Notes: generated by a model not told the origin, from the letters alone. 33,830 nt of DNA from Rickettsiales bacterium (GCA_017444095.1 JAFSXM010000016.1:1-33830), one strand, 5' to 3'. Shown: positions 7,088 to 15,886, counted from the stretch's first letter. Numbers and translations are program-made.

Positions 7088-8302
7088 ATGTTTATAGGGC
7101 AAAATTATAACTCTTCAAAAAAAGCATGTAAATTACAAAAAGTCATTTTATACCTAATTTTAGGCATTATAACAAATATACATTATTCTTTTATCACGAA
7201 TGTAGCAAAATGCAGTGATTACTACCTTGTTGAACAACCATATCGCGGAAGTTTAAAACAATACTACACAGATAAAGTGCCAACGGATGATGATGGCGAT
7301 AAAATCGAGCTTTCAAATATCGACGAAGTTTACATGAATAAACTAATTGCAATTGACAACGAAGAGCGAAATTATCAAACATCGCAAGCATTAAGACAAC
7401 ATCAAACCTTTAACGAAAATAGTGAAATCAACAACCAACATAGAAAACACTTTTATGCTTCTGCTGATAAAGATGAAGCCGTTGGGGGAACTTCAAGTAA
7501 ACGAGAACAATTCTTAGCACAACAAAAAAGCGAAGCTGATGGAAAAACCGACAATAAAGACACAAAAACAGGAGAAAAAAAATCATTTCTTGATTATTGG
7601 CTTATTGAAAAAGATGTTAATGCCTTTGATTATGTTGGTGCCTTTGCAACTATTAAGCTTGGTTTCGTTTGGCCGTTAAACACAAAACTCACAGCCGACG
7701 AAACAAGGGTTGCGGGAACTTATCAAAATAAAGTGCATTTATTTGATGCCGTTGGTGTTTATGGTTTAATGCCTGCCGTCTTTCTATCTGCTGGTAATGA
7801 TAGATATAAATATTGGAAATGGGAGTTTGAAATTGGATATACACCGATTAGAGGACGAAGTGTGAAAGATATGATAACCGATACAGATGGTAGTAGATAT
7901 GCGGATTTTTCTTTATCAAAAAAGGAAATAAGTGTGCATATGCTAACTTTAAATTTTAATAATTTTGGTCAATATCCAATTTTAAATAAAAAAGTTGTGC
8001 TATTCGCCGGTATCGGCCTTGGGATTGGTTATGCTTGGTCTTGGGACTATAAAATGCGAGGCAACTTCATTCTACCAACAATCAATGCACAACTTGGCTT
8101 TTCAATGATGATTACAAAAAACAAACAAGTTAATTTTGCTTACAGGCTATCGTATGCTACTTTTAAATTACAAAATAAATACCCATTCCACGATAATGCA
8201 GGTATGTATTCAAGTAGTCGATCTATTATTGGTGGCGGATTGCATTTTAAAGATATGATGGTGCAAACATTTACAATTGAATATCAATTCTACACAAGCT
8301 AA
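7088..8302 (+). CDS. Putative outer membrane beta-barrel protein
   Basis: The 404-aa protein has a long basic N-region (KKACKLQK), a hydrophobic core (VILYLILGIITNIHYSFI) and a likely signal peptidase site near NVAKCSD, so it is probably exported. A charged, flexible region follows (about 45-165). The C-terminal half consists of alternating hydrophobic/polar strands with Gly and aromatic residues (DYVGAFATIKLGFVWPL, WKWEFEIGYTPI, KKVVLFAGIGLGIGYAWSW, TINAQLGFSMMI, VNFAYRLSYATF, SIIGGGLHF, FTIEYQFYTS), as in small outer-membrane barrels of Rickettsiales. The final residues are not the classic C-terminal Phe. The Cys after the signal is not in a proper lipobox. No specific family is recognised. 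Confidence 0.6.
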   Translation: MFIGQNYNSSKKACKLQKVILYLILGIITNIHYSFITNVAKCSDYYLVEQPYRGSLKQYYTDKVPTDDDGDKIELSNIDEVYMNKLIAIDNEERNYQTSQALRQHQTFNENSEINNQHRKHFYASADKDEAVGGTSSKREQFLAQQKSEADGKTDNKDTKTGEKKSFLDYWLIEKDVNAFDYVGAFATIKLGFVWPLNTKLTADETRVAGTYQNKVHLFDAVGVYGLMPAVFLSAGNDRYKYWKWEFEIGYTPIRGRSVKDMITDTDGSRYADFSLSKKEISVHMLTLNFNNFGQYPILNKKVVLFAGIGLGIGYAWSWDYKMRGNFILPTINAQLGFSMMITKNKQVNFAYRLSYATFKLQNKYPFHDNAGMYSSSRSIIGGGLHFKDMMVQTFTIEYQFYTS

Positions 8303-8326
8303 TAAAATCAATGAGATATTACAAAC

Positions 8327-8392
8327 AATCACATAACAACAAATAAAAAAAAATTTTCTTGTTTAACTTTTTTTTTTTTGTTTAATAGTGGT
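8327..8392 (+). promoter_or_regulatory. duplicated promoter module, copy 1, with T12 spacer tract
   Basis: This segment is nearly identical to 11117-11181: shared CACATAACAA, A8/A9, TTTTCTTGTTTAAC, T12, GTTTAAT. The most likely promoter is TTGTTT (8359-8364), a 16-nt spacer containing T12 (8368-8379), and TTTAAT (8381-8386). The ATG lies 25 nt after the -10 in both copies. Copies differ by one A in the A-tract and a few substitutions. Confidence 0.65.
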
Positions 8393-8411
8393 AAGTTTTA
8401 AACAAATATTT

Positions 8412-9587
8412 ATGAATTTATGTGGATGTTGTAAACAAACAAAAAATGAAAGTGAATTAATTGTTAATAATAACAGTAGAGAGAATAATATGTTAATAAA
8501 TAAAGTAAAATCATCCACAAACTTAAAAGAAGAAAAAGATGAAAAACAACAAGAAAAAGAAAAAATGATAGAAGAAGTCAATAATTTAAATGAACAAATC
8601 AACTCTCTTAGAGTAGAAATGGCAAATATGGAGAAAAAAAAACAGGAGTTAGACAACGAGATAAAGTTAAAACTCGAACAACAAGATCAACAAATTAAAG
8701 AAAAGAATGCCGTAATAGAGAACATAAAAAAAGAACTTGAGTTATTCAACAAACAACATCAAGAAATGGCTTCTTTAAAAGAAGAAACTGAAAAAGAAAT
8801 AGAAAAATTAAACAAAACAAAAGAAACAAAACAACGGGAATTAATAGAAGAACAAACAGCACATGAAAAACAATGCGCAGAATATAAAGATATGGAACAA
8901 CAATACCGACAGAAGATTGACGAACTGAAATCGGAGCATAAAAAAGTGGAGAACGAAATGACAAAACTGCACACCGCGTATAATGAGGCAACTAAAAAAT
9001 TACAACAATCAAAAGAACAACAAACTACATATGATAAAAGCATAAAAAATGCACAGCAAACATTATCACAATTAGAAACAGATATTAAAGACAAAAAACA
9101 GATTTTCAACAATGTTGACAAAGAGTATAATCAAAAAATACAAGATTTAGAAGGCATAAAAAAAGAACATATTGAATTGCAAGAAACAATTACATTACTA
9201 AAACAACAATTAGAAAAAGACCGATCAACAAGAGATTGCACGAGGCAAAAAGTTAAAACATTAGAAGAAACATTGGAGAGTTTGAAAACCGACATAGAAA
9301 AGGAAAAAGAAGTAATAAATCATCTAAACGATGCAAAAAATAAAGTGCTAACAACAAATGCCAAGGGACAACAATTACCAGACGATCAAATAAAGATACT
9401 GCAACAAAAAACATTTAATCAACTACAAGAAGAAAATGAACGACTTGCATTAGAAGCCTATCACAAAAGGATACAAATTCGACACAACAAATCTTATTTA
9501 CAAAAACAAAACATAGTTAGTTTTGAAGTTCCGGCAACATCAAAAGAAGATATTCACCCGAAGTCAGAAGAAAAAAAAACAGAATGA
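8412..9587 (+). CDS. Long coiled-coil protein with N-terminal cysteine cluster
   Basis: From ATG 8412 the 391-aa product begins MNLCGCCKQ (Cys 4, 6, 7) and is then almost entirely heptad-patterned, charged coiled coil (Lys/Glu/Gln-rich, roughly residues 45-370), ending in a hydrophilic tail. No enzymatic motif and no signal peptide are seen. Coiled coils of this sort are too generic to assign. The clustered N-terminal cysteines resemble S-acylation sites of host membrane proteins, and the gene shares its duplicated promoter with 11201-11551, whose product also starts with clustered cysteines; together this suggests a secreted, host-membrane-anchored protein (inference). A GTG at 8388 would add 8 residues but sits only just past the -10. 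Confidence 0.6.
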   Translation: MNLCGCCKQTKNESELIVNNNSRENNMLINKVKSSTNLKEEKDEKQQEKEKMIEEVNNLNEQINSLRVEMANMEKKKQELDNEIKLKLEQQDQQIKEKNAVIENIKKELELFNKQHQEMASLKEETEKEIEKLNKTKETKQRELIEEQTAHEKQCAEYKDMEQQYRQKIDELKSEHKKVENEMTKLHTAYNEATKKLQQSKEQQTTYDKSIKNAQQTLSQLETDIKDKKQIFNNVDKEYNQKIQDLEGIKKEHIELQETITLLKQQLEKDRSTRDCTRQKVKTLEETLESLKTDIEKEKEVINHLNDAKNKVLTTNAKGQQLPDDQIKILQQKTFNQLQEENERLALEAYHKRIQIRHNKSYLQKQNIVSFEVPATSKEDIHPKSEEKKTE

Positions 9588-9610
9588 TCAGACAAATAAA
9601 TCCGCTCCAA

Positions 9611-10570
9611 TCATTTCTGGCACAAACCATTCAAAAAGTCCTTTAATGAAACTGGTTTTTTACCTTCTTTCTGTAAAATGATTGGTGTAATGGTGCCATT
9701 TTGAAACACAATTTCACCTGTTTTTAAATCAAAACCATATCTTGCATCATTGGTTATATTGTTGTTTGTTTTTTTGAACGATGCAAAAATAATTTTTATC
9801 CTCTGTCCGTTTAATATAAAATAACAACAACTGCTATTGTTAAAAGCTCTAATTTTATTAAAAATCTTCTCCGCATCCTGCGAAATATCATTAACATCAA
9901 GACATAGCTCTGCCTTTTCTATTTTTGAGGCATAAACAATACCGTCTTCACTTTGTTTTTCAAAATGAAGTGTATTACTTTTGATACCATTAATAGCCTC
10001 AATAATCAAACCAGCTCCAATTTCTGCTATTTCCGGCACTATCTCGCTTGCATGTTTTGTCTTTCCAATCACATACTTCTGCCTAATCAAAACATCGCCA
10101 GTATCAAGTCCTTCATTAACCTTCATGATACAGATTTCCGTTTCTTCATCTCCACTCTCAATGGCTCTTTCAATAGGTGCAGCACCACGAAATCTTGGCA
10201 ATGCAGATGGATGCAGATTTATAATCTCATATCGCGGAACATCAATAATTGCTTTTGGAATAATTTTTCCATAAGAAACAACAACTATAAAATCAGTATT
10301 CTTTTGCCTTAATATGTCAACTATTTCTCGATTATTTTTCAGTTTATTAGGTGTAAAAACATCATTTACATTAAACCCTGCATTAACAGCAAAATCGTAA
10401 ACAACATTATTTGCTATTTTTTTACCACGATTTTTCCTTACAGCTGGTGCTGTAATAACAGCAACTACATCAAAGTTTGAAGTATTAAGTAATTTTTTTA
10501 AAGTTGGAATGGAAAACTCACTTGAACCAAAAAAAGCAACTTTTATCTTCTCGTCATGTCCTTCTGCCAT
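9611..10570 (-). CDS. fmt: Methionyl-tRNA formyltransferase
   Basis: The 319-aa length is normal for Fmt, which formylates Met-tRNAi using 10-formyl-THF. Seen motifs are the N-terminal Rossmann start KVAFFGSSEFSIPTL, the catalytic block INLHPSALPRFRGAAPI (Asn and His of the active site), and EICIMKVNEGLDTGDVL. The C-terminal tRNA-binding domain is shorter and more divergent but ends KPVSLKDFLNG as expected. It converges on the coiled-coil gene with a 23-nt gap. The dependence on folate fits the folate genes later in the window. Confidence 0.95.
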   Translation of the reverse strand: MAEGHDEKIKVAFFGSSEFSIPTLKKLLNTSNFDVVAVITAPAVRKNRGKKIANNVVYDFAVNAGFNVNDVFTPNKLKNNREIVDILRQKNTDFIVVVSYGKIIPKAIIDVPRYEIINLHPSALPRFRGAAPIERAIESGDEETEICIMKVNEGLDTGDVLIRQKYVIGKTKHASEIVPEIAEIGAGLIIEAINGIKSNTLHFEKQSEDGIVYASKIEKAELCLDVNDISQDAEKIFNKIRAFNNSSCCYFILNGQRIKIIFASFKKTNNNITNDARYGFDLKTGEIVFQNGTITPIILQKEGKKPVSLKDFLNGLCQK

Positions 10571-10664
10571 AATACCAGCTTATTAACAATTCAAAAGATG
10601 AAAAATTATTTTCAATGACTTCCATTTGTAAATCTTAATCCAAATATCCAAACAATATTCACAT

Positions 10665-11114
10665 ATGAAAACAAACGACACAAACATCAATAACACAACA
10701 AACACAAACACATTCAAAAATAACCAATTATTTTGCGGTTATGCTTCCGTATTTAATGTTTTGGACAACCATAATGACATTATTTTACCAAATGCTATCT
10801 GCAACATAGATAGCATTAAAAATATACCAATCTTATGGCAACACGATGTAAAAAAACCAGTTGGTAAAGTAGTTGATGCCTATATTGACGACATTGGACT
10901 ATTTATCTATGCAGACATAAACCAAGAACTTATTTACGGCAAAGAAGCATATAGTTCTTTAAAGAGTAATACCGTAAATGGTTTAAGCATTGGTTATAAA
11001 ATAAACAAAAACTACATTAAAGACAACATTGGATACCTTGAAGATATAAAAATAATAGAAATAAGCATCGTTTCATTACCAGCAAACGAGATGAGTATGG
11101 CGGAACTTCTATAA
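10665..11114 (+). CDS. HK97-family prohead protease (gene-transfer-agent/phage type)
   Basis: The 149-aa protein shows the prohead serine protease pattern: FCGYASVFNVLDNHNDIILP, ILWQHDVKKPVGKV (catalytic His60), TVNGLSIGYKI (catalytic Ser108) and EISIVSLPANEMS (Glu132 region and the conserved PAN). These enzymes cleave scaffold and capsid N-termini during head maturation. All signature residues are present, so it is probably active. No portal, capsid or terminase gene flanks it: fmt lies on one side and a cysteine-headed orphan on the other. Single scattered GTA genes are known in Rickettsiales, which supports GTA over a prophage remnant. The first ~18 residues are an Asn/Thr-rich extension. 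Confidence 0.88.
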   Translation: MKTNDTNINNTTNTNTFKNNQLFCGYASVFNVLDNHNDIILPNAICNIDSIKNIPILWQHDVKKPVGKVVDAYIDDIGLFIYADINQELIYGKEAYSSLKSNTVNGLSIGYKINKNYIKDNIGYLEDIKIIEISIVSLPANEMSMAELL

Positions 11115-11116
11115 AA

Positions 11117-11181
11117 AATCACATAACAATAAATAAAAAAAATTTTCTTGTTTAACTTTTTTTTTTTTGTTTAATAATGGT
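11117..11181 (+). promoter_or_regulatory. duplicated promoter module, copy 2, with T12 spacer tract
   Basis: Counterpart of 8327-8392. TTGTTT (11148-11153), 16 nt including T12 (11157-11168), TTTAAT (11170-11175), and ATG 11201 at the same 25-nt distance as in copy 1. The conserved distance supports 11201 as the start codon of the downstream gene. Confidence 0.65.
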
Positions 11182-11200
11182 GGTTTGAAATAATTTCCTT

Positions 11201-11551
11201 ATGCAGTATTTAAAGAATATGTGTTGTAAATGGTGTTATAAAAATGAAAACAATAGCGAAAGCAGTCAAAGTTTTTCAAGCTTTAATAATAATATGAATC
11301 CTATTCGAAACTATTACCCACCATTTAATCTATCACTCAATCTTGAACAAGAGGAGGAACCTGAACAAGAGGAGAAAAAAAAATTCGTGAAAAATGTAGT
11401 AAAGATACAAAGATGTTTTCGTAAATGGCTTGTGCAAAAAAAACAAAAAAATGACAAAATCAACAATTATAACAACGATAATAATGAATCGAAAATGAAT
11501 GGAGACACAACAAGCTTAAATGACAACAATGCTGATATTAAGAAATATTAA
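11201..11551 (+). CDS. Small protein with N-terminal cysteine cluster and IQ-like motif
   Basis: The 116-aa protein begins MQYLKNMCCKWC (Cys 8, 9, 12). After an acidic linker it has VVKIQRCFRKWLVQKK (residues 67-81), close to the calmodulin-binding IQ consensus IQxxxRGxxxR: Ile69, Gln70 and Arg74 match, Lys replaces Gly, and Gln-Lys stand at the final basic position. The helix is basic and amphipathic with Trp, Phe and Leu. The tail is Asn/Asp-rich. Acylatable N-terminal cysteines plus an IQ motif is the layout of eukaryotic neuromodulin (GAP-43). No bacterial family is recognised. Its promoter is shared with the coiled-coil gene at 8412. A second ATG at 11219 would give MCCKWC at the very N-terminus. 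Confidence 0.55.
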   Translation: MQYLKNMCCKWCYKNENNSESSQSFSSFNNNMNPIRNYYPPFNLSLNLEQEEEPEQEEKKKFVKNVVKIQRCFRKWLVQKKQKNDKINNYNNDNNESKMNGDTTSLNDNNADIKKY

Positions 11552-11568
11552 GAATGGTATGTCATATA

Positions 11569-11585
11569 AATGATATGATATCATT
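11569..11585. repeat. perfect 17-bp palindrome between convergent genes
   Basis: AATGATAT-G-ATATCATT lies 18 nt after the stop of the IQ-motif gene and upstream of the UDG stop (facing). It may act as a weak bidirectional terminator, but it is entirely A/T-rich and no long U-tract follows directly. Confidence 0.4.
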
Positions 11586-11672
11586 CATTGATGGCAATTT
11601 TTCTGTTAACACAAAAAATCAACGATGATGTTATCAAAACAACAATAAAGAAGAAAAAAATTAATGTTTGTG

Positions 11673-12518
11673 TTAAATTAGCTCTTTTTCACCAAGATAC
11701 TTCTTTAATATAAGCAGGTGTTGCCAAAAAACTTTTTTCATACTTGGATTTCTCATTAAATATGATGGATGATATAACGAAAAAGTTGGTATATTTTCAA
11801 TGTCTACATTTAAATCGTCAAGAATAAGTTTTGGTGTATTATTAAATTTACCAACAATATCGCTAACTTTGCCATTGGTTTTCAAAATTGTTGATATAGC
11901 TGTTGCACCACATAAAATGATTATTTTTGGCTTAACAATGTCTATCATTTTGTAAAGAAATGGCAAGCATTGTAAAATCTCCGTTTCATCAGGCTTTCTA
12001 TTCATTGGTGGTCTCCAATAAATAGTGTTAGTGATAAGCAAGTTTTTGTCAGTTGATAAACCGATATAACCGATGGCTTTTCGCAACAACATACCGCTTT
12101 GTCCGCAAAATGGAATACCTTTAATATCCTCCGTTTCACCCGGTGCTTCACCAATTAACATAATTTTTGCATCAATTTTTCCATCAAATATAACATCATT
12201 CTTCGCATGTAGCTTTAATTTGCATCCATAGTAATTTTTAATCTCATCAACCAATGCCTCAAAAGTTGTCAACTTATTAAGATTTTTAACAGCATTTTCT
12301 ATGTGATTATTTGATTTATAGCCTGACGGCAACACTTGTTCTACATTATCACTTCCACCATCCACACTGCTTGGTTGCATATTTACCGATGAACTTATTG
12401 CCGTCATTTGTGAATTATTGCATGTCCGTTTCTTAAAATCTCTACCTGTTATAAAATCAAAAATGTTGTCAACTCCCAGTGAATATTGAAACTTTAAAAG
12501 CTCTTTTTCGTATTCCAT
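11673..12518 (-). CDS. Uracil-DNA glycosylase, family 4-like (alphaproteobacterial type)
   Basis: The 281-aa protein has the UDG fold motifs of family 4/5: KIMLIGEAPGETEDIKGIPF (uracil-binding GEAPG at 123-127), CGQSGMLLRKAI, TNTIYWRPPMNRKPDETEI, and LYHPSYLMRNP (the HPS loop). It would remove uracil from DNA to start base-excision repair. Family 4 enzymes usually carry a 4Fe-4S cluster held by four cysteines. Here the first pair is reduced to one Cys (GCKLKLHAKN at 98-107), as I recall for the alphaproteobacterial branch, so cluster binding is uncertain. The first ~80 residues are a poorly conserved extension, common in that branch. Confidence 0.88.
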   Translation of the reverse strand: MEYEKELLKFQYSLGVDNIFDFITGRDFKKRTCNNSQMTAISSSVNMQPSSVDGGSDNVEQVLPSGYKSNNHIENAVKNLNKLTTFEALVDEIKNYYGCKLKLHAKNDVIFDGKIDAKIMLIGEAPGETEDIKGIPFCGQSGMLLRKAIGYIGLSTDKNLLITNTIYWRPPMNRKPDETEILQCLPFLYKMIDIVKPKIIILCGATAISTILKTNGKVSDIVGKFNNTPKLILDDLNVDIENIPTFSLYHPSYLMRNPSMKKVFWQHLLILKKYLGEKELI

Positions 12519-12673
12519 TTTGTTGAAAAAACATATCGCATTGTTTTTATATGCAAGACATATAATTATTTGCTTGCAATAAAAGACAAAATCTTGTTTA
12601 TTGATATTATCAAAATTTACAAAAATACTTTACAATAAAATTTCTTTAAATTGGCTTATAGTGCTGGCAAGTT

Positions 12674-14470
12674 GTGTTATTTTATAAAAAAAAAAAATTA
12701 TTGATATTTTTTTTATTATTGAACAGCACTATACTATATCAACTTTCAGCAAAAGCCGAAGTTAAAGTTGAAAAATTAGATAAAGTTCTCAACTGGGATG
12801 ATGCAGATTTTTATAAAGATGCTGATATTAACATAAAATTAGCACAACAAATTAAAAAAGATCGTAAAAGAAGAATTGAGCTAAAAAATAAAGGTTATTC
12901 AAGTAAAGAAATAACTCGTATTTTAAAGGAAGAAAAAAACAGCAACAGCATTAACAAAGACAACCAAGCAAAAATTTCACAACCAATAAAACATAAAGAC
13001 GATTACACAACTAATGACGATAATGAAACAATTGAAGACGAAATTGACGATGAAGAGGAGTATGTTTTAATCAGGAAAAAAAAGAACAAAAATGGAAAAG
13101 TTATAAATAAAAAAAACAAAGCATACATCATTGATGATGAAGAAAATGTTAAACAGCCACAGACACAATCAAATCAAAGAAATGAAGTAAAAATTATATC
13201 AGGAAATCAAAATGATAGCATAAAACGAACAAAAAATAAAAAAAATAACAAAAAACAAAACAATTTTAATATTGTTCCTGAAATTCCAAAACTACCAAGT
13301 GAAAGCAATGCGATAAATAATGAAAGAAATGCAACACACAGCATGAATGATACAAACAAATTTGCAATGTTATCACATCAATTAGGCAAACTCGCGATAC
13401 AGGCAGGAAGCCAAGATGATATAGAAATGGTGCAAAAAATGGCAGAAAAAAATGCCTTTAACTATAACGAAAATAATATAGACAATCGCATTTATACCAA
13501 CAACCAAAAATATACAGATGAATATGAAACCACAATAAATCACACCTTCAATAAAAAAACGAAAGTTAACAATATAAAAAAACCAATAAACAACAATAAC
13601 CAAAAATCTTCTTCAAGATTTTATGCCTACACAAGACCAGATGTTAAAAAAATCCTTGCAGATATGGAACAACATAATCAAAACAAGGCAACACAACAAG
13701 ATGATGACGAGATTGATATAACAGATGATGAAAAATATACAACTTCAAACCAACAAACAGATGACATTGAGATAGTGAGAAATAAATACACAGAAGGACA
13801 GCTGATAGCCAAACAAATCGGTGCACCGCAACCAGTGTTTCGCACAAAAAAAAATTACAACACACAAATTAGCCCACAAAACATCTCACAAGTGAAATAC
13901 GACAAAAACAATCAACATTTAGAACCAGCAATATTTCAATCACAAATAATCAACGATGTTTTTGCAAACTTAGGTAAAGATAATGCAACGGAGATTGCTC
14001 GTGCCTTAATCAACCAAGTTGGAAAAGTAGATGTTATTGATGCCGATGGAAATAGTTTGTTAATGCACTCTATTGCAAGAAAAAATCAATCATTAACAGC
14101 AATGCTATTGTCGGAAGGTGCAAACCCAAACTTATTAAATAAAGATGGTTTTTCACCACTGCATTTGGCCTCAACTAATGGCGATGATACTGCAATATAC
14201 TATCTAATGATGGCTGGTGGCGACCCAAATCTTCGTGATGGTGATGGTAATACATCACTGATGTATGCTTCTATGACCTGCAACCAGCAAACACTGCAAA
14301 TGATGGTATCAATGGGAGCTGATTTAACGGCGGTAAATTTTGCTAATAAAAATAAAAGTGTTCTTGACTATGCAAAAATGAATACAAAACATCCAGATGT
14401 TTATCAGTTTTTAAATAACAAAATTCATCAAACAAAATTCGTTAAATCTAAGGATTTAAATAGTGAATAG
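12674..14470 (+). CDS. Exported ankyrin-repeat protein
   Basis: Translation from GTG 12674 gives a clear signal peptide: basic n-region FYKKKK, hydrophobic core LLIFFLLLNSTILYQL, and signal peptidase I site SAKA/EV. The mature region to about residue 440 is low-complexity, Asn/Lys/Asp-rich and probably disordered. From about 455 to 580 there are three to four ankyrin repeats (DADGNSLLMHSIARKN, LLSEGANPNLLNKDGFSPLHLAS, MAGGDPNLRDGDGNTSLMYAS, MGADLTAVNFANKNKSVLDYA). Ankyrin repeats bind protein partners and are abundant in host-associated bacteria. The GTG start is preferred because no ATG follows until well past the signal sequence. An A12 run (12686-12697) encodes the KKKK and is a slippage hotspot: one base gained or lost abolishes the protein. 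Confidence 0.82.
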   Translation: MLFYKKKKLLIFFLLLNSTILYQLSAKAEVKVEKLDKVLNWDDADFYKDADINIKLAQQIKKDRKRRIELKNKGYSSKEITRILKEEKNSNSINKDNQAKISQPIKHKDDYTTNDDNETIEDEIDDEEEYVLIRKKKNKNGKVINKKNKAYIIDDEENVKQPQTQSNQRNEVKIISGNQNDSIKRTKNKKNNKKQNNFNIVPEIPKLPSESNAINNERNATHSMNDTNKFAMLSHQLGKLAIQAGSQDDIEMVQKMAEKNAFNYNENNIDNRIYTNNQKYTDEYETTINHTFNKKTKVNNIKKPINNNNQKSSSRFYAYTRPDVKKILADMEQHNQNKATQQDDDEIDITDDEKYTTSNQQTDDIEIVRNKYTEGQLIAKQIGAPQPVFRTKKNYNTQISPQNISQVKYDKNNQHLEPAIFQSQIINDVFANLGKDNATEIARALINQVGKVDVIDADGNSLLMHSIARKNQSLTAMLLSEGANPNLLNKDGFSPLHLASTNGDDTAIYYLMMAGGDPNLRDGDGNTSLMYASMTCNQQTLQMMVSMGADLTAVNFANKNKSVLDYAKMNTKHPDVYQFLNNKIHQTKFVKSKDLNSE

Positions 14471-14567
14471 GTAAAGTATTCAACATATTCACACTGACAA
14501 CCGACACCAACAAGACACAAAGATATTGCAAATAAATTCACCATTTTACCTAATGTAAAAAATAATA

Positions 14568-15458
14568 ATGACAAGTCAAAAAACTTTCCCAACTTGGATA
14601 AAAGTAAAAGCACCGGTTTCACAAGAATTTTTAGAAGTGCAAAAAATGGCAAAAGGATTATGTTTAGAAACCGTTTGTCAATCAGCATCTTGTCCTAATA
14701 TAGCCGAGTGTTGGAAAAATCGTCATGCTACTTTTATGATAATGGGTGGAATTTGCACCAGAAGATGTAGATTTTGCAATGTCACATGTGGAAAGCCACT
14801 TCCATTAGACAAAGACGAACCAAGAAAAGTAGCCCTTGCAGTCAAACAGCTTGGACTTAAACATGCGGTTATTACTTGTGTTACGAGAGATGATTTACCA
14901 GACCAAGGAGCACAACATTTTGCCGACACAATACACGAAATCCGTAAAATATGTCCTAATACGACAATAGAGGTGCTAACATCTGATTTTATTAGGCAAC
15001 CAGAGGCTTTAAATGTTGTCATTTCTGCAAAACCTGATGTCTTTAATTATAATATAGAAACTGTTAGACGACTGCATAAACATATTAAAATAGGTAGTGA
15101 TTATGACAATGGTTTATCACTCTTGAAAAGAGCGAAAGAACTTGATGGAGAAATCTTTACAAAATCAGGCATCATTGCAGGAATGGGAGAAACTGACGAT
15201 GAAATTTTTGAAACAATGGACGACCTACGGGCATCAAATGTTGATTTTTTAACCATAGGTCAATATTTAAAACCAAAAGAAAATGATAAACGATACATAG
15301 ATATTGACAGGTTTATTACTCCAGAACAATTTGACAAATACAAGCAGATTGGCTTGGAAAAAGGTTTTTTACTTGTTGCCTCATCACCACTAACAAGGTC
15401 TTCTTATCATGCAGATGATGAGTTTTTGAAGTTGAAGATGAAGAGAGGGGAAAGATAA
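14568..15458 (+). CDS. lipA: Lipoyl synthase
   Basis: Radical-SAM enzyme inserting two sulfurs into octanoyl groups on E2/GcvH proteins. The 296-aa product has the radical-SAM cluster CTRRCRFC (Cys63, 67, 70), the auxiliary cluster CQSASCPNIAEC (Cys37, 42, 48), and the C-terminal RSSYHAD whose serine ligates the auxiliary cluster. Length and motifs are complete, so the gene looks functional and implies an active pyruvate or 2-oxoglutarate dehydrogenase. The ATG at 14568 gives the usual start, with FPTWIKVKAP near the N-terminus. No lipB is adjacent. Confidence 0.97.
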   Translation: MTSQKTFPTWIKVKAPVSQEFLEVQKMAKGLCLETVCQSASCPNIAECWKNRHATFMIMGGICTRRCRFCNVTCGKPLPLDKDEPRKVALAVKQLGLKHAVITCVTRDDLPDQGAQHFADTIHEIRKICPNTTIEVLTSDFIRQPEALNVVISAKPDVFNYNIETVRRLHKHIKIGSDYDNGLSLLKRAKELDGEIFTKSGIIAGMGETDDEIFETMDDLRASNVDFLTIGQYLKPKENDKRYIDIDRFITPEQFDKYKQIGLEKGFLLVASSPLTRSSYHADDEFLKLKMKRGER

Positions 15459-15570
15459 TAAGAAATTGCCATCGTGTTAGTTGCATAAGGACATAACTTA
15501 TGAAGTTTATGATATTTCTTAAAAAAGAAGAAAAGTTTGTTTTGAGAGATATGTGAATTTTATAATGTGT

Positions 15571-15885
15571 TTAACTTTTAAACCATTTGGCTATTTTTTG
15601 TAAAGAATATAATAGACCAATACCACTGAAAGCACTAATAAACCATTCTATAATTTTAGGAATAAATTGCTTAACCTCCTCTTTTGAATACAAACGTAAA
15701 AATAAACCGATAAATACAAATAAAATAGCAACTATACCAATAGCGACTATAATTTTAATTATACACAATGTAATATAATTTATTCGTTTTTTATCATTTT
15801 TTTTATTAAAATCTGTGGTTTTAATAATGTTATTGTCATCTTGTTGTGCTGTCTGGCTATCTGTCAAATTTTTAAATTGTTCCAT
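15571..15885 (-). CDS. Small membrane protein, last gene of a minus-strand cassette
   Basis: The 104-aa protein has a hydrophilic N-terminus (about 1-35) and two membrane segments (YITLCIIKIIVAIGIVAILF and a weaker amphipathic one around IIEWFISAFSGIGLLY). No family is recognised. It starts 1 nt after the stop of the upstream ORF (15887-16252), so the two are surely cotranscribed and likely translationally coupled. A cytosolic protein followed by a coupled small membrane protein is common in accessory two-gene modules, but nothing assigns a role here. Confidence 0.55.
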   Translation of the reverse strand: MEQFKNLTDSQTAQQDDNNIIKTTDFNKKNDKKRINYITLCIIKIIVAIGIVAILFVFIGLFLRLYSKEEVKQFIPKIIEWFISAFSGIGLLYSLQKIAKWFKS

Positions 15886-15886
15886 A

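Noticed and set aside
7130..7210. Lipoprotein signal for the outer-membrane-protein candidate
   Set aside because: The Cys after the hydrophobic core is preceded by Val-Ala-Lys, which does not fit a lipobox; an ordinary signal peptide is likelier.
8345..8380. A9...T12 as a rho-independent terminator of the preceding gene
   Set aside because: An A/T-only stem would be very weak, and the same module with conserved distance to ATG precedes another gene, which suits a promoter better. Dual use cannot be excluded.
8363..9121. Long minus-strand frames opposite the coiled-coil gene, rich in Phe/Ser/Leu
   Set aside because: These are the antisense of Lys/Glu/Gln codons; hydrophobicity is an artefact of composition.
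10653..10664. CAATAT 6 nt before the prohead protease ATG as another leaderless promoter
   Set aside because: The -10 is poor and no -35 lies at 15-18 nt; not enough to call.
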